Shown here piece after piece: positions 1-8,008 of a DNA stretch of 48,399 nt. Numbering within the stretch: the first letter of the stretch is position 1; every line of letters begins with the position of its first letter. A program made the position numbers and the translations under genes. The stretch spans positions 1 through 48,399 of the forward strand of contig NZ_BKAG01000053.1 of assembly GCF_007992435.1 (NCBI RefSeq), written 5' to 3'. Under the pieces are notes generated by a model. The model was not told the origin of the DNA. It was given only the letters and a program-made list of their open reading frames with translations, and did not search any database. The DNA is from Prosthecobacter gellanilyticus (GTDB taxonomy: Bacteria; Verrucomicrobiota; Verrucomicrobiia; Verrucomicrobiales; Verrucomicrobiaceae).

Positions 1-69
1 GCTGGAGATGCACAAGAGTGCTTCATCCAGCCCCGCCAAGACAAGGCAACCAACTCACGGTGACTTGTT

Positions 70-459
70 TTAGTTCCACCAGTGCAGCCACTGGTTCATC
101 CAGCCCAGGGCGGCGGCGAGAACGCCGAAGACGACCAGGAGCTCCACCAGCTTGCCCATGCGGGCATTGCGGCGGGCACGGCGCTGCACCTGCGGCACGC
201 GGCCGTTGGCGGTGCGCTTGGTCCGGGAGAAAGTAGGCTCGGGAGCCGGGAGCGTGTTGCGCGTCGCAAGACGGCGCTGGCGCATGGCTACAGGAGCGGC
301 GGCGATGCTGCACTCCAGGCGGGTGATCTCGTCATCCAGCTCACGGGAGCGGGACTCGAGCTGACGGATGCGGGACTTGGTGGGCTTGGCGCTTGGCAGG
401 GGTTCTGCCAGCAGATCGGAGACGTAGCGGGAGCGCGAGGCGCGAACTTTTTTGTTCAT
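70..459 (-). CDS. Small basic coiled-coil protein with C-terminal membrane anchor
   Basis: The 129-residue product is very basic at its N-terminus. It has a short heptad-like helix at about residues 30-58 (rich in Arg, Glu and Leu), a basic middle section, and one hydrophobic segment at about 103-122 followed by a Trp-rich end (WLHWWN). There is no signal peptide, so the likely topology is a cytoplasmic coiled coil held in the inner membrane by its tail. It lies 40 bp downstream of another coiled-coil, tail-anchored gene on the same strand, and both follow an ABC-2-type permease. I do not recognise a named family. The arrangement suggests a cell-envelope scaffold, but that is inference. Confidence 0.6.
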   Translation of the reverse strand: MNKKVRASRSRYVSDLLAEPLPSAKPTKSRIRQLESRSRELDDEITRLECSIAAAPVAMRQRRLATRNTLPAPEPTFSRTKRTANGRVPQVQRRARRNARMGKLVELLVVFGVLAAALGWMNQWLHWWN

Positions 460-499
460 ATCGGGAGAGCTGAACGATGGGAGTTTTTGAAGGACAGAA

Positions 500-1252
500 T
501 CAGAACATCATGCGGGCGAGAATGAGCAGGATCACCAGGGCACCGATGAGAGCGGCGTTGAAGGCGAAACCACGGCGCACCCAGGTCAGAAGGTCATCCT
601 GGCTGGAGGCAAAGAGCGGGCGGCGGGCAGGCTCGACCTCATTCACTTCGTCTTCCTGCTGCTGGGAGGCGAGGGCAGTGTGGATCGGCGACACGGGCAT
701 GGCGGTCTCCGCAGGCGCAGAGTTGCGATGCTGCATGAGGCGGCGCACACCTTTTTCATAGCTGGTCTCGGCATCGTCCAGAGAGGCGAGCGCGCGGTCC
801 AGCTCATGATCGAGCTGGCTGCGCTGCCAGCGCTCTGGCAGATAGGTCTTCAGCTCCTCCATGCGGTCTTCGAAATCCTGCTGTGTGAGCGAGAGGTCCT
901 CGACACGGCGGCGCGCTTCATCAAGCTCGTCCATGATGGAGCGCAGAGCGCGCTCAAGCTTTTCGGTGACCTCTTTCTTGCCAGAGATGAAGCGGTCCTG
1001 CTTCTGGCGCAGGGCTTCGAGGATCTGCTTCTGGCGTTCCACTTCCTCCTGCTGGGCACGGAGGGCGGCGAGACGATGCTGGGCTTCCTTCACCTGCTGC
1101 TCCATGTCCTCCATGGAGTCATCGTCATTTTGACGGAAGGAAAACTCGGGTGCGCTATCGAAACGCATGACATTGTCCTCGGGCGAGTCGAGGACAGCGC
1201 TGGTACTGGATGCCGAGGACGGAGCAACGGGAGTGGCAGGTCTGCGAGACAT
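500..1252 (-). CDS. Coiled-coil protein with C-terminal membrane anchor
   Basis: The 250-residue product starts with a Ser/Pro/Ala-rich disordered stretch (about 1-40). A long coiled coil rich in Glu, Gln, Arg and Leu runs over about 46-160, followed by an acidic linker and a single hydrophobic segment that ends the protein (about 229-250, ending ILARMMF). It has no signal peptide or catalytic motif. The design matches the smaller neighbour downstream, also a cytoplasmic helix bundle with a C-terminal anchor. It starts 36 bp after the permease gene and is probably co-transcribed with it. No family was recognised; a structural or septum/envelope role is possible but unproven. Confidence 0.65.
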   Translation of the reverse strand: MSRRPATPVAPSSASSTSAVLDSPEDNVMRFDSAPEFSFRQNDDDSMEDMEQQVKEAQHRLAALRAQQEEVERQKQILEALRQKQDRFISGKKEVTEKLERALRSIMDELDEARRRVEDLSLTQQDFEDRMEELKTYLPERWQRSQLDHELDRALASLDDAETSYEKGVRRLMQHRNSAPAETAMPVSPIHTALASQQQEDEVNEVEPARRPLFASSQDDLLTWVRRGFAFNAALIGALVILLILARMMF

Positions 1253-1288
1253 GGTAATCGCTAAAATTTTGATTTAGCGATATGAGTA

Positions 1289-3034
1289 TTACAGCTCTCT
1301 TAAATAATCCAGGTTTTTCGTCTTCTTTTTCGCGACCCACCATGGTATTCCTCCGAACAGTATCGTCAGAAAAAAGACGAACAGTAATGCCACGATTTCA
1401 CCGGTCATGACCTGCTGTTGCGTGAAGGGAGTCTTCTGTACCGTCGCCTTCCAGGCGATCACATCTGGCAGCGCCAGCACCGCTGCGCTGCCGAGAATAT
1501 ACAGGAAGCTGCCGATGAGGCAGAGGGTGCCGCCGAAGCCAGAAATGATGCGCGCGGGGTTCGGCTCACGGAAGTTCGGCAGCATGGCCCCGAGCGAAAG
1601 GGAGAGGGCCGTCAGTCCATAACTCTGCATGATCACCGAGCCGCTGAAGAAGAGCGCGCGGCGAAACGGGAGCTCCAGCGAGATGCCGGACATCACCACC
1701 AGCAGCGTGGTCAGCAGCGAGAGCACCCCTGCGATCACCCTGAGTTTCAGCGCCATGAACTTTTCCAAAGGCACCGGCGAAAGACCGAGAATCCACAAAC
1801 GCTGCCCCTCCATGCTGAACTGCGGAAACACAAAGCGCGTGGTGAGGGTGGAAAGAGCCAGACAGCAGACGAGCAGGTTCAGATGGCTGATGACCAGGGT
1901 CCAGAAGGGGTTTTGCAGGTCATAACCGAGGCGCTTGAGATTGGAGCTGTACATGAGCAGCAGCCCGAAGATGAGCACACACTGGCCCCACTGGGTCGGC
2001 TCGCGCAGAAAGGTGCGGGCATCTTTGGCCAGGAGGGCAAAGGAGGCACGATCCAGGCCGAGGAGCTTCCCCCACATCTCAGACCTGGCCTTGGCCCTGG
2101 CCTGAGGCTGCTTGAACCAGGCCAGCTCCCCTTTCCTGCCCTGCGCCGACGGGGCCGCCGTCATGACACGATGCCAGGCCGGGTAGAACATGGAGTGCCC
2201 CAGCCGTGCCGTGACCACCAAGGTAAAAAGAGCATTTGCCAGCAGGGCCACGACATAAAAAACCGCCTGGGAATGCAGGCCCCGGCTGGCTGCAAAGAGC
2301 GACTCTGCCACCCACGAGCTGGGCAGCAGCGGATGCATGCACATCTCCGTGTGGCGCAGCACATCATGCAGGCTGGTCATGATGTCCCCTCCGCGCACGC
2401 TCTCCGGCACCTCCACCCAGAAGCGCTGGAAGGTCACCCCGAGCAAAACCAACCCTGCCCCGATGACCACGCGCCACCACCAGCGCCGGGCGAACCGCAC
2501 CAGCAACAGCAGAGCCCAGGTGGAGACATTCGCCGAGATGGTCACCAGGCAGATCAACGAGGGCAAGCCAAGGAGGTAAAACATGGGCCCGCTGTGAAAA
2601 AGCTGCCCCAAAGCCAGCAGAATGGGCGCGCTGAGCACGATGAGGCCCCAGCTGGCTAGCGTCATGCCTTCCAGCGTCTTCCACAGGACCAGGCTGCGCT
2701 CCGGCACAGGCAGGGCCACCTGCCACTCCATGTCCTTCCGCCGGAAAAGGCCCATGCCGGTGATCGTGGCATTCGAAATCACCAGCATCACAAAGAAGAA
2801 AAAGAACAGCAGGTAAACCAGACGCTCTGTCAGCAAAGGCCCGAAGAGCGGTGTGCGGTGGATGAAGCCCAGCCCCCGGGACACCAGGATGTAGGCAGCC
2901 ACCCCGTAAAGCAGCAGGAAACCGCAGATCGTGGCCACCATGAGGCGGTTTTTGGCCAAAAGCTCCTCCACGCGGTGCCGGAACGCCTGCCCATGAGTAC
3001 GGGCAAGGAGGACTGTGGCGGCGGCGGAAGTCAT
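1289..3034 (-). CDS. ABC-2-type transporter permease, 12 TM
   Basis: The 581-residue protein has about twelve hydrophobic segments in two groups (about residues 35-270 and 365-565), separated by a cytoplasmic basic loop near 295-340. Size and pattern fit the putative ABC exporter permeases (ABC_tran_2/ABC-2 type) that work with a separately encoded ATPase. Typical features are the amphipathic stretch after the first TM pair (RRKDMEWQVALPVPERS) and a matching one in the second half (MEGQRLWILGLSPVPLEKF). This internal similarity suggests a duplicated six-TM unit. No ATPase gene is adjacent in the window. It is transcribed divergently from carA and is first in a likely operon with the two coiled-coil genes. 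The substrate is unknown. Confidence 0.7.
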   Translation of the reverse strand: MTSAAATVLLARTHGQAFRHRVEELLAKNRLMVATICGFLLLYGVAAYILVSRGLGFIHRTPLFGPLLTERLVYLLFFFFFVMLVISNATITGMGLFRRKDMEWQVALPVPERSLVLWKTLEGMTLASWGLIVLSAPILLALGQLFHSGPMFYLLGLPSLICLVTISANVSTWALLLLVRFARRWWWRVVIGAGLVLLGVTFQRFWVEVPESVRGGDIMTSLHDVLRHTEMCMHPLLPSSWVAESLFAASRGLHSQAVFYVVALLANALFTLVVTARLGHSMFYPAWHRVMTAAPSAQGRKGELAWFKQPQARAKARSEMWGKLLGLDRASFALLAKDARTFLREPTQWGQCVLIFGLLLMYSSNLKRLGYDLQNPFWTLVISHLNLLVCCLALSTLTTRFVFPQFSMEGQRLWILGLSPVPLEKFMALKLRVIAGVLSLLTTLLVVMSGISLELPFRRALFFSGSVIMQSYGLTALSLSLGAMLPNFREPNPARIISGFGGTLCLIGSFLYILGSAAVLALPDVIAWKATVQKTPFTQQQVMTGEIVALLFVFFLTILFGGIPWWVAKKKTKNLDYLREL

Positions 3035-3144
3035 TTTCGAGCGGGGGGAACTCTTGCCGCCATTCTCAAAATCGCGGGATCAAAGGAAAGAAAATTCGCG
3101 AGGGAACAGAAGTTAAACACCCAGTATTTGCAATCCCTGTACAG

Positions 3145-3168
3145 CCGCGCTAGGTGGCGCGGTTTCTT
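3145..3168 (+). promoter_or_regulatory. Attenuator-like hairpin in the carA leader
   Basis: A perfect 6-bp GC stem (CCGCGC at 3145-3150, GCGCGG at 3157-3162) encloses a 6-nt loop and is followed directly by TTTCTT. It lies about 45 nt upstream of the carA start. The form is that of a weak intrinsic terminator or attenuator, and pyrimidine genes are often controlled by leader attenuation. I see no PyrR-binding motif or clear competing anti-terminator, so the regulatory role is inferred. Confidence 0.35.
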
Positions 3169-3211
3169 CCATCCAGGAAGGGACTTCCCCCACCCACTTT
3201 TGACACACTTG

Positions 3212-4372
3212 ATGAAAGCAATCCTGGCACTTGAAGACGGACGGTATTTTGAAGGCACATCCTTTGGTGCCGCAGGCACAACCAATGGCGAGGCCTGCTT
3301 CAACACCTCCATGTCAGGCTATCAGGAAGTGCTGACAGATCCTTCCTACCGCGGCCAGATCGTGACGATGACCTATCCCATGATCGGGAACTACGGCATC
3401 AACCTCCTGGATGATGAGAGCGCCGAGCCGCATGTGCGCGGCTTCGTGATCGAGGAACTCTGCGATGTGCCGAGCAACTGGCGCAGCACTGAGTCTCTGC
3501 ACGACTACCTCACCCGCTACAACATCCCCGGCATCCAGGGCATCGACACCCGCGCGCTGACCAAGCACCTGCGCACCCGCGGTGCCATGCAGTCCGTCAT
3601 CACCACCGAACTCACGGTCGAGCAGGCGATCGAGGCCGCGAAGAAGAGCCCGCCGATGAGCGGCAGTGACTACGTCAAGGAAGTGACGACCAAGAAAGCC
3701 TATCTTTGGGACCCCGAAGACACCGACAGCCGCGAGTGGGACATCCCCAGCCCGAGCCAAAACCGCGAAGGCGGTCCGACCGGCGCCTTTCGTCCGCTGC
3801 CTGAGGCCCGTCATCACATCGTGGCCTACGATTTCGGCATCAAGAAGAACATCCTCCGCAGCCTGCGCCAGGCCGGCTTCCGCGTGGAAGTGGTTCCTGC
3901 CACCACGAAGGCCAGCGACGTGCTCGCGAAGAATCCAGATGGTGTGTTCCTCTCCAACGGCCCTGGCGATCCCGCCGCGCTCGGTTACATCCATGAAGAG
4001 GTGAAGCAGCTGATCGGCAAGACACCGATCTTCGCGATCTGCCTGGGTCACCAGCTTCTCGGCCACGCGTATGGTGGCAAGACCTTCAAGCTCAAATTCG
4101 GCCATCGCGGCGGCAACCAGCCGGTGAAAGACCTGCGCAGCGGCAAGGTCAGCATCACCGCACAGAACCATGGCTTCGCCATCGACCCGAGCACCCTGCC
4201 CTCGAACGTCGAGGTTACGCATATCAATCTGAACGACGGTACCATCGAAGGCATGAGGCATCGTGAGGCACCTGTGCTGAGCGTGCAGTATCACCCCGAA
4301 GCCGCTCCTGGCCCGAATGATGCGAAATACTTCTTCTCGGAGTTTTCCAAGCTGATCGACAAAGCGAGCTGA
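3212..4372 (+). CDS. carA: Carbamoyl-phosphate synthase small (glutaminase) subunit
   Basis: CarA hydrolyses glutamine and passes ammonia to the CarB synthetase subunit, making carbamoyl phosphate for pyrimidine and arginine synthesis. The 386-residue product has the usual N-terminal CPSase small-chain domain, opening MKAILALEDGRYFEG, with the typical NTSMSGYQEVLTDPSY block. A class I glutamine amidotransferase domain follows from about residue 205. Its catalytic triad is Cys277 (in FAICLGHQ), His361 and Glu363 (in QYHPEA). The ATG at 3212 was chosen because the family alignment begins there; the frame is open further upstream but that part looks non-coding. A short insert between the domains (about 172-192, Glu/Ser/Pro-rich) slightly lengthens the linker. 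carB is not adjacent. Confidence 0.97.
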   Translation: MKAILALEDGRYFEGTSFGAAGTTNGEACFNTSMSGYQEVLTDPSYRGQIVTMTYPMIGNYGINLLDDESAEPHVRGFVIEELCDVPSNWRSTESLHDYLTRYNIPGIQGIDTRALTKHLRTRGAMQSVITTELTVEQAIEAAKKSPPMSGSDYVKEVTTKKAYLWDPEDTDSREWDIPSPSQNREGGPTGAFRPLPEARHHIVAYDFGIKKNILRSLRQAGFRVEVVPATTKASDVLAKNPDGVFLSNGPGDPAALGYIHEEVKQLIGKTPIFAICLGHQLLGHAYGGKTFKLKFGHRGGNQPVKDLRSGKVSITAQNHGFAIDPSTLPSNVEVTHINLNDGTIEGMRHREAPVLSVQYHPEAAPGPNDAKYFFSEFSKLIDKAS

Positions 4373-4405
4373 GACGTTACTCCTTCAGGGCTGATCCAGC
4401 CTGCT

Positions 4406-5134
4406 ATGAGCTTGCCTGAGAGTTTTACCACCTGCCTGGGTGATCCGCAGATCACTCCTGAGACCGGCAGGCTTGCGGACGTGCCCAAAGCGCTGCTGAA
4501 GCATCTGCGGCCGCTAGGTCATGAACTCACGCTCTGGCAGGCCGCGGCCCAGCGCTGGCGGACACGGCTGGAGAAAGCTCGCTTCGAGCCCACGCTTCTC
4601 ACCTTCCTCCAGCACTGGCAGCCGAAGGTCACGCCTGATGAAGTCACGCCGGATGTCTTCAATGTCATCCTGCGTGGCAATGATGAGAGTGGCTGGAAGG
4701 TCATCGCCAGTTCGCTGAAGTGGGTGAATGATCCCGCGTGGTCCGCCCTGCTAAATCTGCCAGCTTTGTCGCACTATTGGATCACGGACATTCGCGGCAG
4801 TCACCTCGATCACCTGCGGCAGATCGTCTCGAGGGCCTGGTTCATGGATCCATCGCCCCTGCCTCCGGGCAGTGTGATCGCCGGACTGGACATCCCTGGC
4901 TGGCCTAACCTACTGCGTCTCAAAGGACGAGGCAGGCAGTGGGTGATACATGGCACGGAGACACGGCTTGAAGATGCGGTATCAGACGGCCAATGGCAGA
5001 ACGCCATCGCCGCGGCCGTTGCCACGGGCAGTACACTCCTTGTGGAACAGCCCCAGGGTCCAACCACACTCCTCGCCCGCTACAAGAAGGGTGAAGATGG
5101 CATCCAGCTGGACGGAGTTTGGCAGGCTGAGTGA
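4406..5134 (+). CDS. Conserved-looking hypothetical protein
   Basis: The 242-residue soluble protein has no signal peptide or TM segment, is rich in Trp, Leu and Pro, and matches no family I recognise. The first half looks helical (about 20-110). The second half contains strands and a possible small beta domain (about 150-240). It starts 34 bp after carA. Its stop overlaps the GTG start of the sigma-factor gene by 4 bases, so it may be translationally coupled to the sigma/FecR operon despite no obvious functional link. Codon and base use match the neighbours, so I treat it as a real gene of unknown function. Confidence 0.7.
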   Translation: MSLPESFTTCLGDPQITPETGRLADVPKALLKHLRPLGHELTLWQAAAQRWRTRLEKARFEPTLLTFLQHWQPKVTPDEVTPDVFNVILRGNDESGWKVIASSLKWVNDPAWSALLNLPALSHYWITDIRGSHLDHLRQIVSRAWFMDPSPLPPGSVIAGLDIPGWPNLLRLKGRGRQWVIHGTETRLEDAVSDGQWQNAIAAAVATGSTLLVEQPQGPTTLLARYKKGEDGIQLDGVWQAE

Positions 5135-5736
5135 CCGTCCCTGCTTTATCGGCCAAAAAAGAATCGTCAGATTCAGGCCACAGTGTGGATAGTACTGCCA
5201 TGTCTCATGCCGAACCCGGAGGTTTGCCTGCTGAATTTGTGACCCGCCTGACGGCGTCACAGGGGGCGCTGTATGCCTACATCGTGTCCCTGATGGGCGG
5301 GCTGGACCAGGCGAACGACGTGTTGCAGGAGACGAATCTGAAGCTCTGCCGAAAAGCGGCTTTGTATGATGCTGAGCAGCCCTTCCTGCGCTGGGCTTAT
5401 GTGTTTGCGCGGAATGAGGTGCTGTCATGGCGCACGCGCCAGGCACGGTCACGACTGGTGTTTCAGGAGGAGCTGATGCTGAAGATTGCCGACTTGTTTG
5501 AATCGGTGGAGGAAAACGCGGAGCGGGAGCTCACGGCCCTGGAAGGATGCGTGGAGAAACTGCCACCACGGCAGCGTGAACTGGTGGCCGCGAGATACGG
5601 TCGTGGAGAGCCGGTGCAGGAGATCGCCGCGAAGCTTCAAATGGCAGAGAATGCAGCTTCCGCGCTCTTCTACCGGCTGCGCAAGGCCCTGGCGGCCTGT
5701 GTGGAGCTCACTCTTGGAAAGGAGGCCTCATCGTGA
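5131..5736 (+). CDS. ECF RNA polymerase sigma factor, Rhodopirellula/Verrucomicrobium type
   Basis: The 201-residue product has a sigma-70 region 2 (about residues 45-110, including the AYIVSLMGGLDQANDVLQET and LRWAYVFARNEV blocks) and a region 4 helix-turn-helix (about 140-190, EKLPPRQRELVAARYGRGEP then QEIAAKLQM). Regions 1 and 3 are missing, as in ECF sigma factors. Length and sequence fit the family found in Planctomycetes and Verrucomicrobia next to FecR-like genes. The GTG at 5131 overlaps the upstream stop; an ATG at 5200 giving 178 residues is equally plausible. Its stop overlaps the FecR-like start, so the two are almost certainly made together. It probably transcribes its own operon, including the lyase and sulfatases, but no target promoter could be identified. 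Confidence 0.9.
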   Translation: MTVPALSAKKESSDSGHSVDSTAMSHAEPGGLPAEFVTRLTASQGALYAYIVSLMGGLDQANDVLQETNLKLCRKAALYDAEQPFLRWAYVFARNEVLSWRTRQARSRLVFQEELMLKIADLFESVEENAERELTALEGCVEKLPPRQRELVAARYGRGEPVQEIAAKLQMAENAASALFYRLRKALAACVELTLGKEASS

Positions 5737-7052
5737 TGAACGAGGAGACCTTTCAAAGGCTCTGCCAGGCGCAGATCGAGGGCTCTGCCACTGAGCACGA
5801 GAGCGCGCAGCTCGCGCAGATTCTCGATGAATCCGAGGCGGCACGGCGGGAGTACATCGAGCAGATGAAGATCCACGCCATGCTGAGCTGGCAGCACGGG
5901 CGTGCTCACCTCGCCGATCCTTCGCGCGCGGAAGCCAAGCCTCAACGTGTGCGGTGGAAGCCGCAGAGATGGATGGCGCTCGCAGCAGCAGCGGTAATCC
6001 TGCTCTCAGGGACTCTAGCCACGCTGTGGTGGCAAAGTGGCGCCTACTTTGAAGTGATCGCCGTCCAGGGATCGAGCTACGAGCTGGGCGAACATCTGAT
6101 GGAACGAAAGATCGAGATCGCCGAGGGCACGCTAAGCATCAAACTTGCCTCAGGAGCGGTGGTGGACCTGAAAGGACCGGCGAAGCTTGAGCTGCTGAAC
6201 TCGATGCACGTCCGCCTGCTTCACGGCAGCCTAACCGCTGATGTGGGAACGCAGGCCAAGGGCTTCATCGTCGACACCGCTGACGCGCATGTGGTGGATC
6301 TCGGCACGCGCTTCGGCGTTTCGGCCAGTCCGGCGCAATCCACGGATGTGGCCGTGTTTGAGGGCACCGTGGAAGTTTATGAGCCATCCTCCAAGCACAA
6401 GGCTCCTGAGGTCACGCTGAATGCGGGTGATGCCGTGCGCATCAGCAAGGCACGCAAGCCGGCGCGCTTGAAAATGATCGCCCTCAGCGCGGATGCGAGA
6501 TCACTGGATGCCCAGCAGAGTTCCGATGTGGTCACCGCAGCGAGCGACAACGTGACGGACATTGATTTCCGAGGCTACTACGGACTCGTGCGCGCTGGCA
6601 TGGGTGAAGGCGCTGGGGTTTACACCACCGGACACACACGCACCTGGCATGCCATGAAGGGACAAGCCTTCCCCAAAGAACTGGAAGGTGCGGACCTGAT
6701 CCGAACCTTCAGCATTGACCGCTATGAAGCGGACCTTCAGATCACCCTTCAGATCACCCAGCCCTGTGATCTCTATGTCATGGTCCACGTCCGCGCCCCA
6801 GCCCCGGAATGGGTGCAGAAGGACTATCAGGACACCGGCTATCAACTGCGCTCCGGCCCATGGATACCCCGTGACACTCCTCCTGAAGAAGAGACCCGTT
6901 TTTATCAGGATGACCGCGCCTACCACACCTTTGCCGTGTGGAAGCGCCGCATCAGTGCGCCGGGATTCGTGACGCTTGGCTCTCCCATGAATCCCGCCGC
7001 GCCTAACAACAAACCTTTCATGTATGGCCTGGCGGTCAGGAAGCTCCCTTGA
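5736..7052 (+). CDS. FecR-like transmembrane anti-sigma/regulatory protein
   Basis: The 438-residue product has a cytoplasmic N-terminal helical region (about 1-55), which in this family can bind the sigma factor, then a basic linker and one TM helix (about 79-99). A periplasmic FecR domain (about 125-235) contains the typical VDLKGPAKLELL, VDLGTRFGV and VAVFEGTVEVYEP blocks. After a linker, a further folded domain of about 150 residues (285-438) is rich in aromatic residues and strands. It could be a ligand-sensing or carbohydrate-binding beta-sandwich, which is inference. The start overlaps the sigma stop; GTG at 5733 is an alternative. No TonB-dependent receptor is present, so signalling would differ from the classical FecI/FecR/FecA route. 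Confidence 0.85.
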   Translation: MNEETFQRLCQAQIEGSATEHESAQLAQILDESEAARREYIEQMKIHAMLSWQHGRAHLADPSRAEAKPQRVRWKPQRWMALAAAAVILLSGTLATLWWQSGAYFEVIAVQGSSYELGEHLMERKIEIAEGTLSIKLASGAVVDLKGPAKLELLNSMHVRLLHGSLTADVGTQAKGFIVDTADAHVVDLGTRFGVSASPAQSTDVAVFEGTVEVYEPSSKHKAPEVTLNAGDAVRISKARKPARLKMIALSADARSLDAQQSSDVVTAASDNVTDIDFRGYYGLVRAGMGEGAGVYTTGHTRTWHAMKGQAFPKELEGADLIRTFSIDRYEADLQITLQITQPCDLYVMVHVRAPAPEWVQKDYQDTGYQLRSGPWIPRDTPPEEETRFYQDDRAYHTFAVWKRRISAPGFVTLGSPMNPAAPNNKPFMYGLAVRKLP

Positions 7053-7120
7053 TAGGACTGAGGAGAAAATTATTCGTCATATTTGGAGGACGGCGTGGAA
7101 AGAGAAAGTCGCCACCTTCC

Positions 7121-8008
7121 ATGCCTCGAAAAACACGCCTCGCTCTTCTCATCTTCAACAGCCTGCTGTTTGCAGGTGCAGTTCCCGCCGCTGACGACCT
7201 CACGCCCTCTCGCCGGCTGCGCGTTTCCGATGTCTTCCATCAAGGTGAAGCCGTCCTCTTCCATGACGATTTTCGGTCCGGCAGGCTGGATAGCTGGAAC
7301 TTCTCTGAGAACGACCAGTACGAGCTCGCCAAGCCGACACCTGAACGTGTCTCCGTGGTGGATGCGCCAGGCTTGGCGGAAGGAAAGATGGCCGTGCGCA
7401 TGGTGGTGCAGCGGGCGCCGGATTCATTTCGCTCCGAGATCTCACTACCGTCTGAAAAAGGATTTCAGGAGCGGTGGTATGCAGTGAGACTGCTCATTCC
7501 AGACGAGTGGGTTTTTGATCCGGCGAAGGGAGATGACATCGTCATGCAATGGCATGGCATTCCCGGAAATTGGCGGCCCACTCATCCCAATCTGGCGATC
7601 TCTGTCGCGAACGACCGCTGGTTTGTCAGACAGCATTTCGGCTCTCCGCAAGACAAGCCAGGTCGCACCAAGGTCGAACTCGACGAACCTGTGCAGCGTG
7701 GCGTGTGGAGCATGTGGGTCATTCACGCGAAGTGGTCGCCCGAGGATGACGGCCTACTGCAAATCTGGAAGGACGGCAAGCTCATGATGGAGCGCACAGG
7801 ACCGAACGTGTATGGCACCATCGGAGTGGACTACACGCCCTACTTCAAGACAGGCATCTACCATCCCGAATGGCACCTTGACGACGAGCGCAAGCTGACT
7901 GCCTTTGAGAAAGAGATGCCGGTGGCCACGAAGAAAATCGTCTATGTCACCGGCGTCACTGTCGGCGATGCGCGGATGACCCTGGAAAAAATCTCTCCCA
8001 AGCCATGA
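7121..8008 (+). CDS. Secreted polysaccharide lyase, heparin-lyase-I-like fold
   Basis: The protein has a signal peptide (MPRKTRLALLIF... cut near AVPAADD) and one catalytic domain of about 260 residues. The pattern fits the Polysacc_lyase family (PF14099, beta-jelly-roll): FHDDF near the start of the mature part, FRSEIS (an R-x-E/Q strand motif), IVMQWHGIPGNW, WVIHAKWSPEDDGLLQIWKDGK and PYFKTGIYHPEW. These enzymes cleave uronic-acid-containing glycans by beta-elimination. The ATG at 7121 was chosen for its signal peptide; the frame also extends to a TTG at 7049 that overlaps the FecR stop. Its stop overlaps the first sulfatase start (ATGA), so lyase and sulfatase are coupled. The substrate is probably an acidic, sulfated polysaccharide, judged from the neighbours. 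Confidence 0.8.
   Translation: MPRKTRLALLIFNSLLFAGAVPAADDLTPSRRLRVSDVFHQGEAVLFHDDFRSGRLDSWNFSENDQYELAKPTPERVSVVDAPGLAEGKMAVRMVVQRAPDSFRSEISLPSEKGFQERWYAVRLLIPDEWVFDPAKGDDIVMQWHGIPGNWRPTHPNLAISVANDRWFVRQHFGSPQDKPGRTKVELDEPVQRGVWSMWVIHAKWSPEDDGLLQIWKDGKLMMERTGPNVYGTIGVDYTPYFKTGIYHPEWHLDDERKLTAFEKEMPVATKKIVYVTGVTVGDARMTLEKISPKP

Noticed and set aside
1418..2659. Long plus-strand open frame (413 codons) opposite the ABC permease
   Set aside because: The translation is rich in His, Gln, Arg and Pro with no domain, and the opposite strand encodes a clear 12-TM protein. It is an antisense shadow in GC-rich DNA.
3314..4294. Long minus-strand open frame opposite carA
   Set aside because: carA is unmistakable on the plus strand. 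The antisense translation shows no family motif and mirrors carA codon structure.
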